From the NCBI GenBank assembly GCA_030728245.1, contig JANQZX010000006.1, positions 1 through 43,634 on the forward strand: a stretch of 43,634 nucleotides of DNA. The letters are read 5' to 3'. Numbering within the stretch: the stretch's first letter is position 1; each line of letters begins with the position of its first letter. The notes below the pieces were generated by a model, which ran no database searches, was not told the DNA's origin, and saw only the letters and a list, made by a program, of their open reading frames with translations. Of the stretch, positions 8,804 through 17,326 are shown piece by piece. Source of the DNA: Saprospiraceae bacterium (GTDB lineage: Bacteria; Bacteroidota; Bacteroidia; Chitinophagales; Saprospiraceae). Position numbers and translations under genes: made by a program.

Positions 8804-9391
8804 TTAGAGAGGTAAGGAACTCACCAATTGATCAATTACGGTTGGATAATAAGCGTGCTCCAAAACCTGGACTTTTCTAGCAATATCTTCAGGTTGGTCA
8901 GAGGACAAAATCTCACATCTCTCTTGAAAAACGATAGAACCCTCATCATATTTTTCATTCACATAATGAATGGTAATTCCGGAATGAGTTTCCTTCGCTA
9001 AATGCACAGCTTCATGGACAAAATGACCATACATTCCCTTACCTCCATATTTGGGAAGCAAGGCGGGATGAATATTAATAATTCTATCAGGATAATGTTG
9101 AATTAAATAGGGAGGAATCAACCAAAGGAAACCAGCGAGCACTATAAAATCGATGTTACGCTTATCGAGTTCAACGAGAAGGTCTGTTGTGGCGTAAAAT
9201 GAATCCCTGGTAACAATAAAAGTATCAATGGATGCTACCTTTGCAATATTTAACACCCCTGCCTCTTGTTTATTTGAGACAATGAGACGGACTGCAATAT
9301 CCATTCTATCAGAAAAATGTTCCAATATTTTTTGAGCATTCGACCCTGCGCCGGAGGCAAGAATAGCTATATTTTTCACTGACTTTGACAT
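8804..9391 (-). CDS. purN: Phosphoribosylglycinamide formyltransferase (GART)
   Basis: This is the third step of purine synthesis: transfer of a formyl group from 10-formyltetrahydrofolate to GAR. The 195-residue length is normal. Residues 11-19 (LASGAGSNA) form the phosphate-binding loop. The catalytic set is N106, H108 (INIHPALLP) and D149 (YDEGSIVFQ). The start is the ATG at 9391, because the earlier in-frame TTG at 9415 lies inside the promoter box at 9413-9420. It sits between two envelope genes with no other purine gene near, and is only 4 bases before the SPOR-domain gene, so that gene may be read from the purN promoter. Confidence 0.93.
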   Translation of the reverse strand: MSKSVKNIAILASGAGSNAQKILEHFSDRMDIAVRLIVSNKQEAGVLNIAKVASIDTFIVTRDSFYATTDLLVELDKRNIDFIVLAGFLWLIPPYLIQHYPDRIINIHPALLPKYGGKGMYGHFVHEAVHLAKETHSGITIHYVNEKYDEGSIVFQERCEILSSDQPEDIARKVQVLEHAYYPTVIDQLVSSLPL

Positions 9392-9412
9392 AAATTCGGT
9401 AACAAATGGCTG

Positions 9413-9420
9413 CAAATATA
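9413..9420 (-). promoter_or_regulatory. Bacteroidota -7 promoter box for purN
   Basis: On the minus strand this reads TATATTTG followed by C, a full match to TAnnTTTG. It lies about 20 bases upstream of the purN ATG at 9391 and just past the stop of the preceding gene. Confidence 0.55.
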
Positions 9421-9426
9421 AGCTAT

Positions 9427-10932
9427 TTAAAAAGTCAAAATACCAAATCGAAAATTTTTACCTTTTTCGCCGTAAATTATTTTTTTGTCCTTACCAAAGG
9501 ATGACGTAAGCCCCGGTTGAAAAAGCACACCTTGTTCTTCATTAATAGCAATGGGAAAGCTTTCTGACTTTCCATTTTCATCGATATGGGTAATAGCAAT
9601 AACCGATTGTAAGCCTTTAAAGGTCCTGGTTTTATTGTTTTTACTAAAATTTTTTCCATTATCATTATAAATAAGATAATTATCCTCAGCGGTTGGAATG
9701 GCAGAAATAGAGGAATACTTCCCTTTATCGTTGAGTGTACGCTGTTTTTTAGGAATTTTTTTTACCCAACTAACCTGCCCTTCGGAAGATAAATTGATGA
9801 GCAATAAGTCATTGAAATTATAATTTATCTGATTGGCACTGTAGCCTTCTTTAAATGAAATATAATTCTCTTGTAAAATGACTTGCTCCGCAATTAGCAA
9901 TCCCCCGCCCCCTGGTTCAGGGAGAAAACTCCTGATGTAATAATGCAAGAACTCCCCCTTATTCTGGGAAAGCTCATTCCATTCAAATTGCTGACCGACA
10001 CGTACCCTGCCCATATCGTACGCTTTGGCAAAAGCATGCAATTTACCCCCCGAAGCTGTCTGTTTATAAGGATCAATAGTGGTTAGGAAGACCCCTCCGG
10101 CGGCCGCTTCCTTATTTTCGCTATAAAAACCTATGCCAACCAATTTACCTTCATCGTTCAGATTAACCTGAAAATCGGTTACAATTTTACGTCTTAACCC
10201 AATTTGAAACTCCGTTTGAATTTTCCCATAACCAGTAAAAGAAAGGATAATAAATTGAAAATTTGGTTTCCCCTTATCCACTGTGCGTTCATAAGCAAAT
10301 TGTGTATAACCGGTAATAAACACATCTCCTTCTGAAGAGAGGAGTACTTTTTCCGGATAATATTCGGCATAAACATAAGGCAACTGGGTATCTTCATCCC
10401 AGCAAACCTCCATATTCTGGTCTAAAACAATGAGACGTAGTCGCACTCTCTGCTGCCAACCCTTTCTTTCTCTCAATAAAATAAGTAATCTTCCCTGTGT
10501 CGCGTCCACCTCCACATTTTGCCAATATTGATCCTTTTCCTTTTTAACATAGAGTATTTCAGATCCTGGTGCCAGTGATTCCTCATTTACAGCGATTAAT
10601 CTGATATATTCTTTACCTTCAACGAGGGCCACTTTTCCACCTTTCCATGAAAAAAATTTTCTAAAAGCCTCGCCAGGATTCATTTTCAACTTTCTGTACA
10701 AACTCAATGAACCGTCTTCATTATATTTTTCAAGATACATTTCATCTCCTTTCCTGGCATATTTGCCATACCTCCAGGCATAAAAATGATCGTCGTCAGC
10801 AATTATACCTGCCATTTTAGCTTCAATAGGTTGTTGAAGAAGAGGACCCCATTCTAAAGTAGGTAAATCAAAATTTTGTGCTGACAGCAGGGTGAAATTC
10901 AATAAAATCCACAACGATAAGATATATTTCAT
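9427..10932 (-). CDS. Exported protein of unknown function, probably beta-rich
   Basis: I do not recognise this 501-residue protein. A signal peptide is clear (MKYILSLWILLNFTLLSAQ). The mature part has no transmembrane segment and consists of short strand-like stretches such as LLSSEGDVFITGYTQF, NFQFIILSFTGYG and EGKLVGIGFYSE spaced along the chain. That suggests a beta-propeller-like fold, but I see no known motif. There is no T9SS tail; the chain ends FRFGILTF. It is the first gene of a minus-strand run leading into purN. Upstream a near-match promoter (TAATTTG, one spacer base short) lies at about 10951-10957. Confidence 0.6.
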   Translation of the reverse strand: MKYILSLWILLNFTLLSAQNFDLPTLEWGPLLQQPIEAKMAGIIADDDHFYAWRYGKYARKGDEMYLEKYNEDGSLSLYRKLKMNPGEAFRKFFSWKGGKVALVEGKEYIRLIAVNEESLAPGSEILYVKKEKDQYWQNVEVDATQGRLLILLRERKGWQQRVRLRLIVLDQNMEVCWDEDTQLPYVYAEYYPEKVLLSSEGDVFITGYTQFAYERTVDKGKPNFQFIILSFTGYGKIQTEFQIGLRRKIVTDFQVNLNDEGKLVGIGFYSENKEAAAGGVFLTTIDPYKQTASGGKLHAFAKAYDMGRVRVGQQFEWNELSQNKGEFLHYYIRSFLPEPGGGGLLIAEQVILQENYISFKEGYSANQINYNFNDLLLINLSSEGQVSWVKKIPKKQRTLNDKGKYSSISAIPTAEDNYLIYNDNGKNFSKNNKTRTFKGLQSVIAITHIDENGKSESFPIAINEEQGVLFQPGLTSSFGKDKKIIYGEKGKNFRFGILTF

Positions 10933-11071
10933 AGTAGAATTTCGAGTAGAATAGCAAATTAGCCCAAATTGTTTTAAAATTAAAGTTTATATCATTCCAA
11001 AAAATATTATTTAATAAAAATAGTCTTCTCGGAACGTTTCCATTTGCCTCTGACATACTTATAAAAATCAG

Positions 11072-11665
11072 ATGAAAATGAAAACAGAAAAAATCAGTAT
11101 TGAAATTGAGATGCTTGAATCATTTAGCAAACAAGGTGAAAGTTATACGAATGATTCAGGAAGTTTTGGATGGAGAAATCCAATCAGGCAAGATACAGGG
11201 CCTATTTTAGTTGATATAACTTCAAAAACATCGCCTAAAAGAGTGCTTGAAATTGGTACCGCACATGGTCTTTCGACCCTTTACCTCGTTTGTGGTTTAA
11301 AACAAGAGTTGAACCCGGTTATCGATACTATTGAATTTGATGGACAAGTAGCCGAATCCACCCAACAAAGAATGTCTCAATTAGACGTTCCTGTAAAGGT
11401 TCATCATGGGGAAGCGATGGAGGTAATTGATCAACTCACTGGTTATTATGATCTTGTATTCTTTGATGCACAGAAGAATCATTACTTAAAGCAATTGAAC
11501 TCTCTTCTTTCCAAAGGATTAATTGGAAAAGGTAGCATTATTCTCGCTGATAATGTGATTGACAGACAAACAGAATGTCAACCCTTTCTCGATTGGTTCA
11601 CTGAAAATGATATACGTCACGAAATCATTCCCACAGAATGTGGCCTTTTATTTGGTCAACTTTAA
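11072..11665 (+). CDS. COMT-like class I SAM-dependent O-methyltransferase
   Basis: The 197-residue protein has SAM motif I (RVLEIGTAHG, 57-66) and an acidic residue closing strand 2 (IEFD, about 87-90). It keeps the metal and catalytic residues of catechol O-methyltransferase: D132 and K135 in DAQK (equivalent to D141 and K144 of rat COMT) and D160-N161 in LADN. It should therefore methylate a hydroxyl of a catechol-like or related substrate with a divalent metal; the substrate is unknown. Met3 (11078) is an alternative start. It leads a tight cassette, with the sulfotransferase 11 bases downstream and a DinB protein after that. A 7-of-8 promoter match (TCCATTTG) lies at 11039-11046. Confidence 0.75.
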   Translation: MKMKTEKISIEIEMLESFSKQGESYTNDSGSFGWRNPIRQDTGPILVDITSKTSPKRVLEIGTAHGLSTLYLVCGLKQELNPVIDTIEFDGQVAESTQQRMSQLDVPVKVHHGEAMEVIDQLTGYYDLVFFDAQKNHYLKQLNSLLSKGLIGKGSIILADNVIDRQTECQPFLDWFTENDIRHEIIPTECGLLFGQL

Positions 11666-11676
11666 AAAAATAAGAC

Positions 11677-12669
11677 ATGTCTAATCATCCCATTCCCCAT
11701 AAACTGAAAACTTTTGGACCCTCCAAAAAATTAAATGATACAGGGTTTTTACACATTGAAGGCGATCAAAAAATATATCCCCCCTTTTTCGATTTGAATG
11801 CAATAGAACAACTTCGTGAAAATTGGGAAACACAAGCGAACGATATTTTTATATGTACGCATCAAAAAGTAGGCACCCATCTTACAAAACAGTTTGTAAG
11901 TGAAATACTTCGCGCCGTTTATTCCTATCCTGAAAATAACCCAATGGCCAGTGGTGATATTGGACATGCCACTATTCCCTGGCCTGAGGTGATGGTATCC
12001 CAACACGGCTATGCCCATTTTCAGGATTTTTTAGTAAAAACAGCAGATTCACCAAGGGTTTGGTACCTTCATTGTGAAAATGATGATTTGCCAATGAAAA
12101 AAATACATCCGGAATCCAAATTCATTTATGTGCATAGAAATCCCAAAGGTGCTGCTGTATCTCAATACTTCTTCTATAAATCCCATCCGCTCCTTGAGGT
12201 TAATCCAGATATGGAAATGGATGAATTTGTCACGCTATTTTTGGATGGAAATCTATATTTTGGAGATTATCACCAGCATGTAAAGAATTGGATAGATAGT
12301 CCCGATCTAAGAATAAACAGAGAACATTTTATTTCATTAACTTACGAGGAACTTGTAGATAATAAAGTAAGCGCAACCAGGAAATTATGTCGGTTATTAA
12401 CGGGTAAAAATCTTCCTATGAAAAATATCAAGGAAATTATATTCGCTACAGATTTTCAAAATATGAAAAATAAGATTTCAGAAAAACCGGGTAGTTTTCA
12501 TTTTAATGTGAACACATTTTTTCGCTCCGGGACAACGGAAGACTGGAAAACTAAGTTATCTTTTGAAAATATAGCGGCCATCGATAAAAAAACGGCTACA
12601 ATTTGGGGAAATTTGTTTCAAAAAGTACTCATAACTGAAAAAGTTCACCCCTTCAAACAAGCTGTTTAA
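11677..12669 (+). CDS. PAPS-dependent sulfotransferase, cytosolic SULT type
   Basis: The 330-residue protein keeps the landmarks of the soluble sulfotransferase family. THQKVGTHLTK (61-71) is the 5'-phosphosulfate loop with K64. H132, in a stretch matching the SULT catalytic loop (SPRVWYLH), is the likely base. RNPKGAAVS (154-162) binds the 3'-phosphate through R154 and S162, and FFRSGTTEDWK near residue 282-292 matches the RxGxxGDWK dimer and cofactor motif. It should transfer sulfate from PAPS to a hydroxyl or amine of a small molecule in the cytoplasm. It lies between a COMT-like methyltransferase and a DinB protein whose start is one base after its stop, so all three are likely co-expressed. 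Confidence 0.82.
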   Translation: MSNHPIPHKLKTFGPSKKLNDTGFLHIEGDQKIYPPFFDLNAIEQLRENWETQANDIFICTHQKVGTHLTKQFVSEILRAVYSYPENNPMASGDIGHATIPWPEVMVSQHGYAHFQDFLVKTADSPRVWYLHCENDDLPMKKIHPESKFIYVHRNPKGAAVSQYFFYKSHPLLEVNPDMEMDEFVTLFLDGNLYFGDYHQHVKNWIDSPDLRINREHFISLTYEELVDNKVSATRKLCRLLTGKNLPMKNIKEIIFATDFQNMKNKISEKPGSFHFNVNTFFRSGTTEDWKTKLSFENIAAIDKKTATIWGNLFQKVLITEKVHPFKQAV

Positions 12670-12670
12670 T

Positions 12671-13129
12671 ATGGAAAATGCATTCATTTCTGATATATCT
12701 GAAATTTTTCAACGTGATTTAGAAGCGGTAATTAATGAGGTGAATCAGATTTCCGAAGAAAATCTTTGGAAATCTCATCCGGGAATTATCAATTCCACAG
12801 GCACCATTGCTTACCATCTTTGTGGAAATCTGCGATATTTCATTGGCGAAGTTTTAGGTAAGGATGGCTATGTAAGGGATAAAATAAAGGAGTTTGAACC
12901 CCAATATTTTTCTAAGGAAAATTTAATACAAGAGATAAGAGACACACAGCTTTCTATAAGAAATGCCCTCATGAAAATATCTCCGGAACAATTATTGGAT
13001 CCCATGCCCGATACGCCATCACAACACAAAGGAAGGAGTATTCAGTTTTTTTTAATTCAATTGAGTTGCCATTTATCACGTCACACTGGACAACTGAACT
13101 ACCTTAGGAGGATATTAGAAAACAAATAA
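12671..13129 (+). CDS. DinB-superfamily protein, DUF1572-like, putative thiol-transferase fold
   Basis: The 152-residue four-helix protein has the metal triad H49 (TIAYHLCGNL), H134 and H138 (CHLSRHTGQLNYLRR). The C-terminal pattern HxxxHTGQxxYxRR is typical of the DUF1572 branch of DinB, whose fold is shared with bacillithiol S-transferases. The chemistry here is inferred from fold only. Its ATG comes one base after the sulfotransferase stop, giving strong coupling. It is not closely similar to the DinB protein at 2408-2965, so this is not a recent duplication. Confidence 0.72.
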   Translation: MENAFISDISEIFQRDLEAVINEVNQISEENLWKSHPGIINSTGTIAYHLCGNLRYFIGEVLGKDGYVRDKIKEFEPQYFSKENLIQEIRDTQLSIRNALMKISPEQLLDPMPDTPSQHKGRSIQFFLIQLSCHLSRHTGQLNYLRRILENK

Positions 13130-13217
13130 TATAATTAGACATATTCTTTAAAAATGTATGCATTTCATGTATATTGGGCTTCATATTTTTTTTAAAATCT
13201 CCCTAAAAATCTACCCA

Positions 13218-13811
13218 ATGGAAATGTTTCAGATGATTATGTCTCAGCTACAGAATGGTGGTATTACCGAAATAGCTGAAAAATTAGGTGTTTCACCAGT
13301 TCAAGCTGAGAAGGCTGTCGGTGGCGCTCTCCCCAGTTTGATGTCAGAATTAGCCACAAAGTCTTCCTCGGCAACCAGTAAAAACGACCTGGGATTTTTA
13401 TCCCTCTTAGATCAAAACAAAGATGGTTCCGTCATGGATGATATCATGGCTTTAGTTGCCAAAGGAGGTCCTAACAGTGGTGATGTAACCGGATTGGTTT
13501 CCAGTATTTTAGGTGGAAAATCGGACAAGGTCGTTAATGAGTTGAGTAAATCGTCAGGAATAAATCCGGCACAAGCCGGAGGTCTACTTAGTATGATTGC
13601 TCCATTAATAATGCAAACCCTTTCAAAGTCTAAAACAGAAGGCGGACTGGACTTAGCGGGTGTTAGTACCTTATTGAACACCCAAAAGGGGAAAGCCCAG
13701 GAAAAGGCTAAAGAGTCCGGAATGGGTGGTTTACTGGATATGCTCGATGCCGATAAAGACGGCTCCATTATGGATGATGCCATGGGATTACTTGGCAAAT
13801 TCATGAAGTAA
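13218..13811 (+). CDS. DUF937-like protein with two internal repeats and two EF-hand-type loops
   Basis: The start is placed at the ATG at 13218 (MEMFQMIM), the point where helix-like DUF937 sequence begins; the preceding 20 codons look non-coding. The 197-residue chain consists of two similar halves. Each has a helical unit (ITEIAEKLGVSPVQA at 16-30; VNELSKSSGINPAQA at 106-120) followed by a calcium-loop-like run (DQNKDGSVMDD at 65-75; DADKDGSIMDD at 177-187). The loops have the DxNxDGSxxDD or DxDxDGSxxDD form of EF-hands and dockerins. No signal peptide is seen. The function of DUF937 (YidB-like) proteins is unknown, and calcium binding is inference. It stands 88 bases after the DinB gene. 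Confidence 0.72.
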   Translation: MEMFQMIMSQLQNGGITEIAEKLGVSPVQAEKAVGGALPSLMSELATKSSSATSKNDLGFLSLLDQNKDGSVMDDIMALVAKGGPNSGDVTGLVSSILGGKSDKVVNELSKSSGINPAQAGGLLSMIAPLIMQTLSKSKTEGGLDLAGVSTLLNTQKGKAQEKAKESGMGGLLDMLDADKDGSIMDDAMGLLGKFMK

Positions 13812-13863
13812 TACTGTTTAAAGAGTAACGCATCATCTTACCGAGATAATATAATCATAATCA

Positions 13864-13883
13864 ATCACCCTGAAGAGGGTGAT
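13864..13883 (+). other. Perfect 8-bp hairpin ahead of the GH32 gene
   Basis: ATCACCCT (13864-13871) pairs with AGGGTGAT (13876-13883) around a GAAG loop. No T-run follows, and the GH32 ATG is 12 bases further on. It could be a processing or translation-control hairpin, or another small palindromic repeat; a CTAC follows it, as in the palindromes at the left edge. Confidence 0.45.
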
Positions 13884-13895
13884 ACATCTACTACT

Positions 13896-15437
13896 ATGGG
13901 AGTATATTACATATTACAGTTATTCGCAATATATCTTTTGGGCCTGAATGCAACGAAACCTGCTAACCATAATACGGTCGGAGATGACGAAAAATACAGG
14001 CCAAAGTATCATTTTACCCCCGATTCAATGTGGATGAATGATCCAAATGGAATGGTCTATTACAAAGGTGAATATCATCTGTTCTACCAATACTACCCAA
14101 AGGCCAATGTCTGGGGTCCCATGCACTGGGGACACGCAATTAGTAAAGATATGATTACCTGGGAACATTTGCCCATTGCCCTGTTTCCTGATGCCCATGG
14201 ATATATTTTTTCTGGAAGTGCCGTCATCGATTGGCAGAATACAAGCGGGTTTGGAAGCATAGATAATCCGCCAATGGTTGCTATTTTTACTTACCATAAC
14301 CCTGAAAAGGAAAAATCAGGTGCCATTGATTTTCAAACTCAAGGTATTGCCTATTCTCTCGACAATGGTAGAACCTGGGAAAAATATAAACAAAATCCGG
14401 TGATTTCTAATCCAGGTTTTAAAGATTTTAGAGATCCTAAAGTTATTTGGCATGATGCAACTAAACAATGGATTATGGTTCTAGCCGTGAAGGATAAAAC
14501 GATGTTTTATTCCTCCAAAGATTTGAAAACATGGGATTTTGAATCTGAATATGGCCTTAAAGGTGATAAAAGGCTTTGGGAATGCCCCGATCTTTTTCCC
14601 TTAAAAGTAGAGGGGTCAAATGAAATAAAATGGGTTTTGGTTGTTAGTATGCAATCTGGTGCACCCAACGGTGGAACGGGAACAAGTTATTTTATAGGAG
14701 ATTTCGACGGACATCGTTTTGTGAACAGTCAACCTGAAAATAAACAATACTGGCTGGATGCCGGAACCGATAATTATGCCATGGTTTCCTGGTCCGATAT
14801 TCCCGCTCAAGACGGCAGAAAACTGATGCTCGGTTGGATGAGTAATTGGCAATATGCACAACAGGTTCCTACCTATCGCTGGAGAAGTGCTATGACTTTA
14901 CCCAGAGAAGTTACTTTAGTAAACATTGCTGAGAAGGAATGGAAATTAAAAAGTGAAATAGTTCGAGAATTTGAATCGTATAAGGAGAATAAAACAGCCA
15001 TTTCTAAAAATAATATAGTGGATGACCATCTTTTAATTCACCAAAAAAATCCTCTTGTTTGTGAATTAAATGTCAGTTTTAACCGCAAACCGCTTCAAGG
15101 TGAATTCACTATATTAATATCCAGTCCTGAAAAAGATACCCTAAAAATTGGATTTGACCCTGTGTCAAACCGCTATTTTATCGATAGGGTAAAAGCTGGA
15201 ATTTCCGATTTTAATAATGCTTTTCCTGCCAAACATTTTTCCCCCTGTTTGTCCCTAAATAATAGCTTAAGCATGAAAATAATAATGGACAAATCAAGTG
15301 TCGAACTTTTTGCAGATGATGGACTTACCGCAATGACTGACATCTTTTTCCCTATGGCCGATATGAATATAATAGAGATTCATGCCGCTGGTTTGAGCAA
15401 AATATTAACAAATACCGTAGTTTACACGCTAAAGTAA
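13896..15437 (+). CDS. Exported glycoside hydrolase family 32 (fructanase/levanase/invertase type)
   Basis: The 513-residue enzyme has an N-terminal hydrophobic export signal (about 1-20). The GH32 five-blade propeller contains all three acidic residues: nucleophile D49 in WMNDPNG (46-52), transition-state stabiliser D180 in FRDPK, and acid/base E229 in WECPD. A C-terminal beta-sandwich fills about 360-513. It should hydrolyse beta-fructosides such as levan, inulin or sucrose outside the cytoplasm. Exo- or endo-action and linkage cannot be told from these motifs. No SusC/SusD pair or fructokinase is nearby, so this is not a normal polysaccharide utilisation locus. A radical SAM gene follows after 18 bases. 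Confidence 0.9.
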   Translation: MGVYYILQLFAIYLLGLNATKPANHNTVGDDEKYRPKYHFTPDSMWMNDPNGMVYYKGEYHLFYQYYPKANVWGPMHWGHAISKDMITWEHLPIALFPDAHGYIFSGSAVIDWQNTSGFGSIDNPPMVAIFTYHNPEKEKSGAIDFQTQGIAYSLDNGRTWEKYKQNPVISNPGFKDFRDPKVIWHDATKQWIMVLAVKDKTMFYSSKDLKTWDFESEYGLKGDKRLWECPDLFPLKVEGSNEIKWVLVVSMQSGAPNGGTGTSYFIGDFDGHRFVNSQPENKQYWLDAGTDNYAMVSWSDIPAQDGRKLMLGWMSNWQYAQQVPTYRWRSAMTLPREVTLVNIAEKEWKLKSEIVREFESYKENKTAISKNNIVDDHLLIHQKNPLVCELNVSFNRKPLQGEFTILISSPEKDTLKIGFDPVSNRYFIDRVKAGISDFNNAFPAKHFSPCLSLNNSLSMKIIMDKSSVELFADDGLTAMTDIFFPMADMNIIEIHAAGLSKILTNTVVYTLK

Positions 15438-15455
15438 ATACTCAACCAGGAATAA

Positions 15456-16388
15456 ATGTCTGATTTCAATTATGTCCCTTCCCTTTATTGGGTTTTTACC
15501 CAGTTATGTAATGACCGCTGCGATCACTGTTACAATAACTCAGGTCCTTCCGGAGAAAGGATGAGCCTAGAGGATTGCCTCAGGATTGTTCACAATTTGC
15601 CCGACAAAATAGACCGATTGATACTATCAGGTGGTGAACCTCTGTCTGAAAAAAAGATTTTATATGAAATATTGAGTGCGCTTCAGACCAAATACGGGAG
15701 CGCTACGAGAATAATGCTTCAAACCAATGGAGATTTGCTGAATGAAAAAATACTGGACAAATTACTTGATCTTGGGGTCACACGCATTGACATTGCCAGC
15801 ATAGATCGTTTTCATACCCATAAAGAAAACCATTTGTCCAGATTAAAAGCCTTATTTTCCAGTCGAAAAATCTATTGTGACAATGATGCTGAAACCTCCT
15901 ATCTTTTAGATAACACCAAGGTGAGCTGGGCCTATTGGGGATCGACGGAAGACCTATGGTTGGGTGGAAATTGGGCGAGAGGCAGGGCATTAAAAACAGA
16001 TGTGTGGACGAAAGATCCGAACCATAATTTCTGTTCTATTCATTCAGGTGCGAGAAATTTTCTAGGTGGCCATACCGATATTTCTCAGGAAATTAGTATT
16101 CAGCTATGGAAAATTAACCCATGTTGTCCCGGAACCAAATACCCTATGGGCGATGCAAGAACTCAAAAAGTATCAGAAATATTAGAAAAAGTGAGCACTC
16201 ATCCGGTATTTATGGCTTTAAATGATGGGCAACCTCAAAAAATGGGGGAACATCTGGGTATATCTTTTGAAGAGGCTAAAAGACAAACCGAGGCATTGAA
16301 GAATATATGCCTTTATTGTGACCAGTTTTTCAGTAAACACATGACGTCCTGGAATACTGAAACCTTTATTCCACTTCCTGTAATCTAA
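15456..16388 (+). CDS. Radical SAM enzyme of unassigned function with extra C-terminal cysteines
   Basis: The 310-residue protein has the radical SAM cluster motif CNDRCDHC (C18, C22, C25) and the SAM-binding SGGEPL (58-63). The C-terminal half holds more cysteines in NFCS, NPCCPG and ICLYC, which could bind a second iron-sulfur cluster as in SPASM/Twitch proteins. I do not recognise the family. There is no obvious short precursor peptide next to it, so a RiPP role is not supported. It begins 18 bases after GH32 and probably shares its transcript. The downstream 245 bases hold no convincing gene. Confidence 0.72.
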   Translation: MSDFNYVPSLYWVFTQLCNDRCDHCYNNSGPSGERMSLEDCLRIVHNLPDKIDRLILSGGEPLSEKKILYEILSALQTKYGSATRIMLQTNGDLLNEKILDKLLDLGVTRIDIASIDRFHTHKENHLSRLKALFSSRKIYCDNDAETSYLLDNTKVSWAYWGSTEDLWLGGNWARGRALKTDVWTKDPNHNFCSIHSGARNFLGGHTDISQEISIQLWKINPCCPGTKYPMGDARTQKVSEILEKVSTHPVFMALNDGQPQKMGEHLGISFEEAKRQTEALKNICLYCDQFFSKHMTSWNTETFIPLPVI

Positions 16389-16567
16389 TCGGTGTATGAA
16401 TAAATCAAGACTTTATGTCACACATCTCTGCTAATATTGCATACTTTGTCTGTTTAACTCTTTTATAAGTTAATGCAGAAATATAGCATTCATTTTCCTG
16501 ATTAAGATCACTCCTTTTAGAAGCACCGTAAAGCAAAATGAAAAAATATTGCTAATTTGATTTAATG

Positions 16568-16575
16568 TAACTTTG
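16568..16575 (+). promoter_or_regulatory. Bacteroidota -7 promoter box for the RluA-type gene
   Basis: TAACTTTG is a full match to TAnnTTTG, with a TTG at 16549-16551 as candidate -33 element (16-base spacing, a little short). The ATG is 58 bases downstream. The rest of 16389-16567 is AT-rich and holds only trivial reading frames. Confidence 0.5.
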
Positions 16576-16633
16576 ATTTTATTAAAATGTACGATTATTT
16601 TTTATTTTAATACAGGCAATAAATAAACAGGAA

Positions 16634-17299
16634 ATGTCCCCCGAACAGTTTAAAGAACGCATTCTTTTTGAAGACAAGTTTCTACTTATTGTGGACAAAC
16701 CGGCTGGAATAGCTGTAGAAAAAATTTCACCTCAAATCATTACTTTAGAGGACCTAGTGTATTATCACCTTTTATTAACTGTTAAAAAACCATTTGTAGG
16801 TATTGTTCATCGCTTGGACCGACCAACCAGCGGGATTATCCTTTTTGCTAAAAAACCCTCTGTTTTAAAAATAATGAATGCCCAGTTTGAAAAAAAGACC
16901 GTTCGAAAATACTATGTAGCCTTAGTGGACGGAGAGATTCCCAATCTTTCGGGGAGCCTTAAAGATTACCTTCATAAGGATTTTTTACAAAAAAAAGCTA
17001 TAATATCAAGCCAAAAGAGCCAGAAAAACCAGGAAGTAAAGCTGAATTACAGTAAAATAGGCTTAATTGGACATCGAACGTTGTTAAATATCGAGTTAAT
17101 GACGGGCAAATACCATCAGATCAGAGCACAACTAGCTTCGATAGGTTTCCCGATTGCGGGAGATGTACTCTATGGAGGAAAGCTTTGGAAGAGGGCGGGC
17201 GTAGGTCTTCACGCTTCAGAATTACATTTTAATCACCCGGAAACGAAGGAAAGGATAACTATAAAATCAGATTGGGATATTGATTCCATCCCAATCTGA
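16634..17299 (+). CDS. RluA-family pseudouridine synthase (no S4 domain)
   Basis: The 221-residue enzyme has the RluA signature HRLDRPTSG with catalytic D62, the DKPAG motif (21-25) at the active-site entrance, and GKYHQIRAQLASIGFPIAGDVLYGG (about 158-182) as a third conserved block. It has no N-terminal S4 RNA-binding domain, which fits the short RluA/TruC/YjbO-like branch rather than RluC or RluD. It isomerises uridines in rRNA or tRNA; the target site cannot be told. It is a single gene with its own promoter, convergent with the SCP2 gene. Confidence 0.88.
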   Translation: MSPEQFKERILFEDKFLLIVDKPAGIAVEKISPQIITLEDLVYYHLLLTVKKPFVGIVHRLDRPTSGIILFAKKPSVLKIMNAQFEKKTVRKYYVALVDGEIPNLSGSLKDYLHKDFLQKKAIISSQKSQKNQEVKLNYSKIGLIGHRTLLNIELMTGKYHQIRAQLASIGFPIAGDVLYGGKLWKRAGVGLHASELHFNHPETKERITIKSDWDIDSIPI

Positions 17300-17326
17300 A
17301 AGAACGTTTCAATGACAATTTTGGGG

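Noticed and set aside
9392-9415. Longer N-terminus of PurN from a TTG
   Set aside because: The TTG is part of the promoter box, and the family starts close to the ATG at 9391.
13158-13217. Longer start for the DUF937 protein
   Set aside because: The added 20 residues are hydrophobic and AT-rich without similarity to the family; the ATG at 13218 starts the conserved helix.
16389-16567. Possible precursor peptide for the radical SAM enzyme
   Set aside because: Only frames of 12-17 codons occur, with no leader or repeated core; they look like chance.
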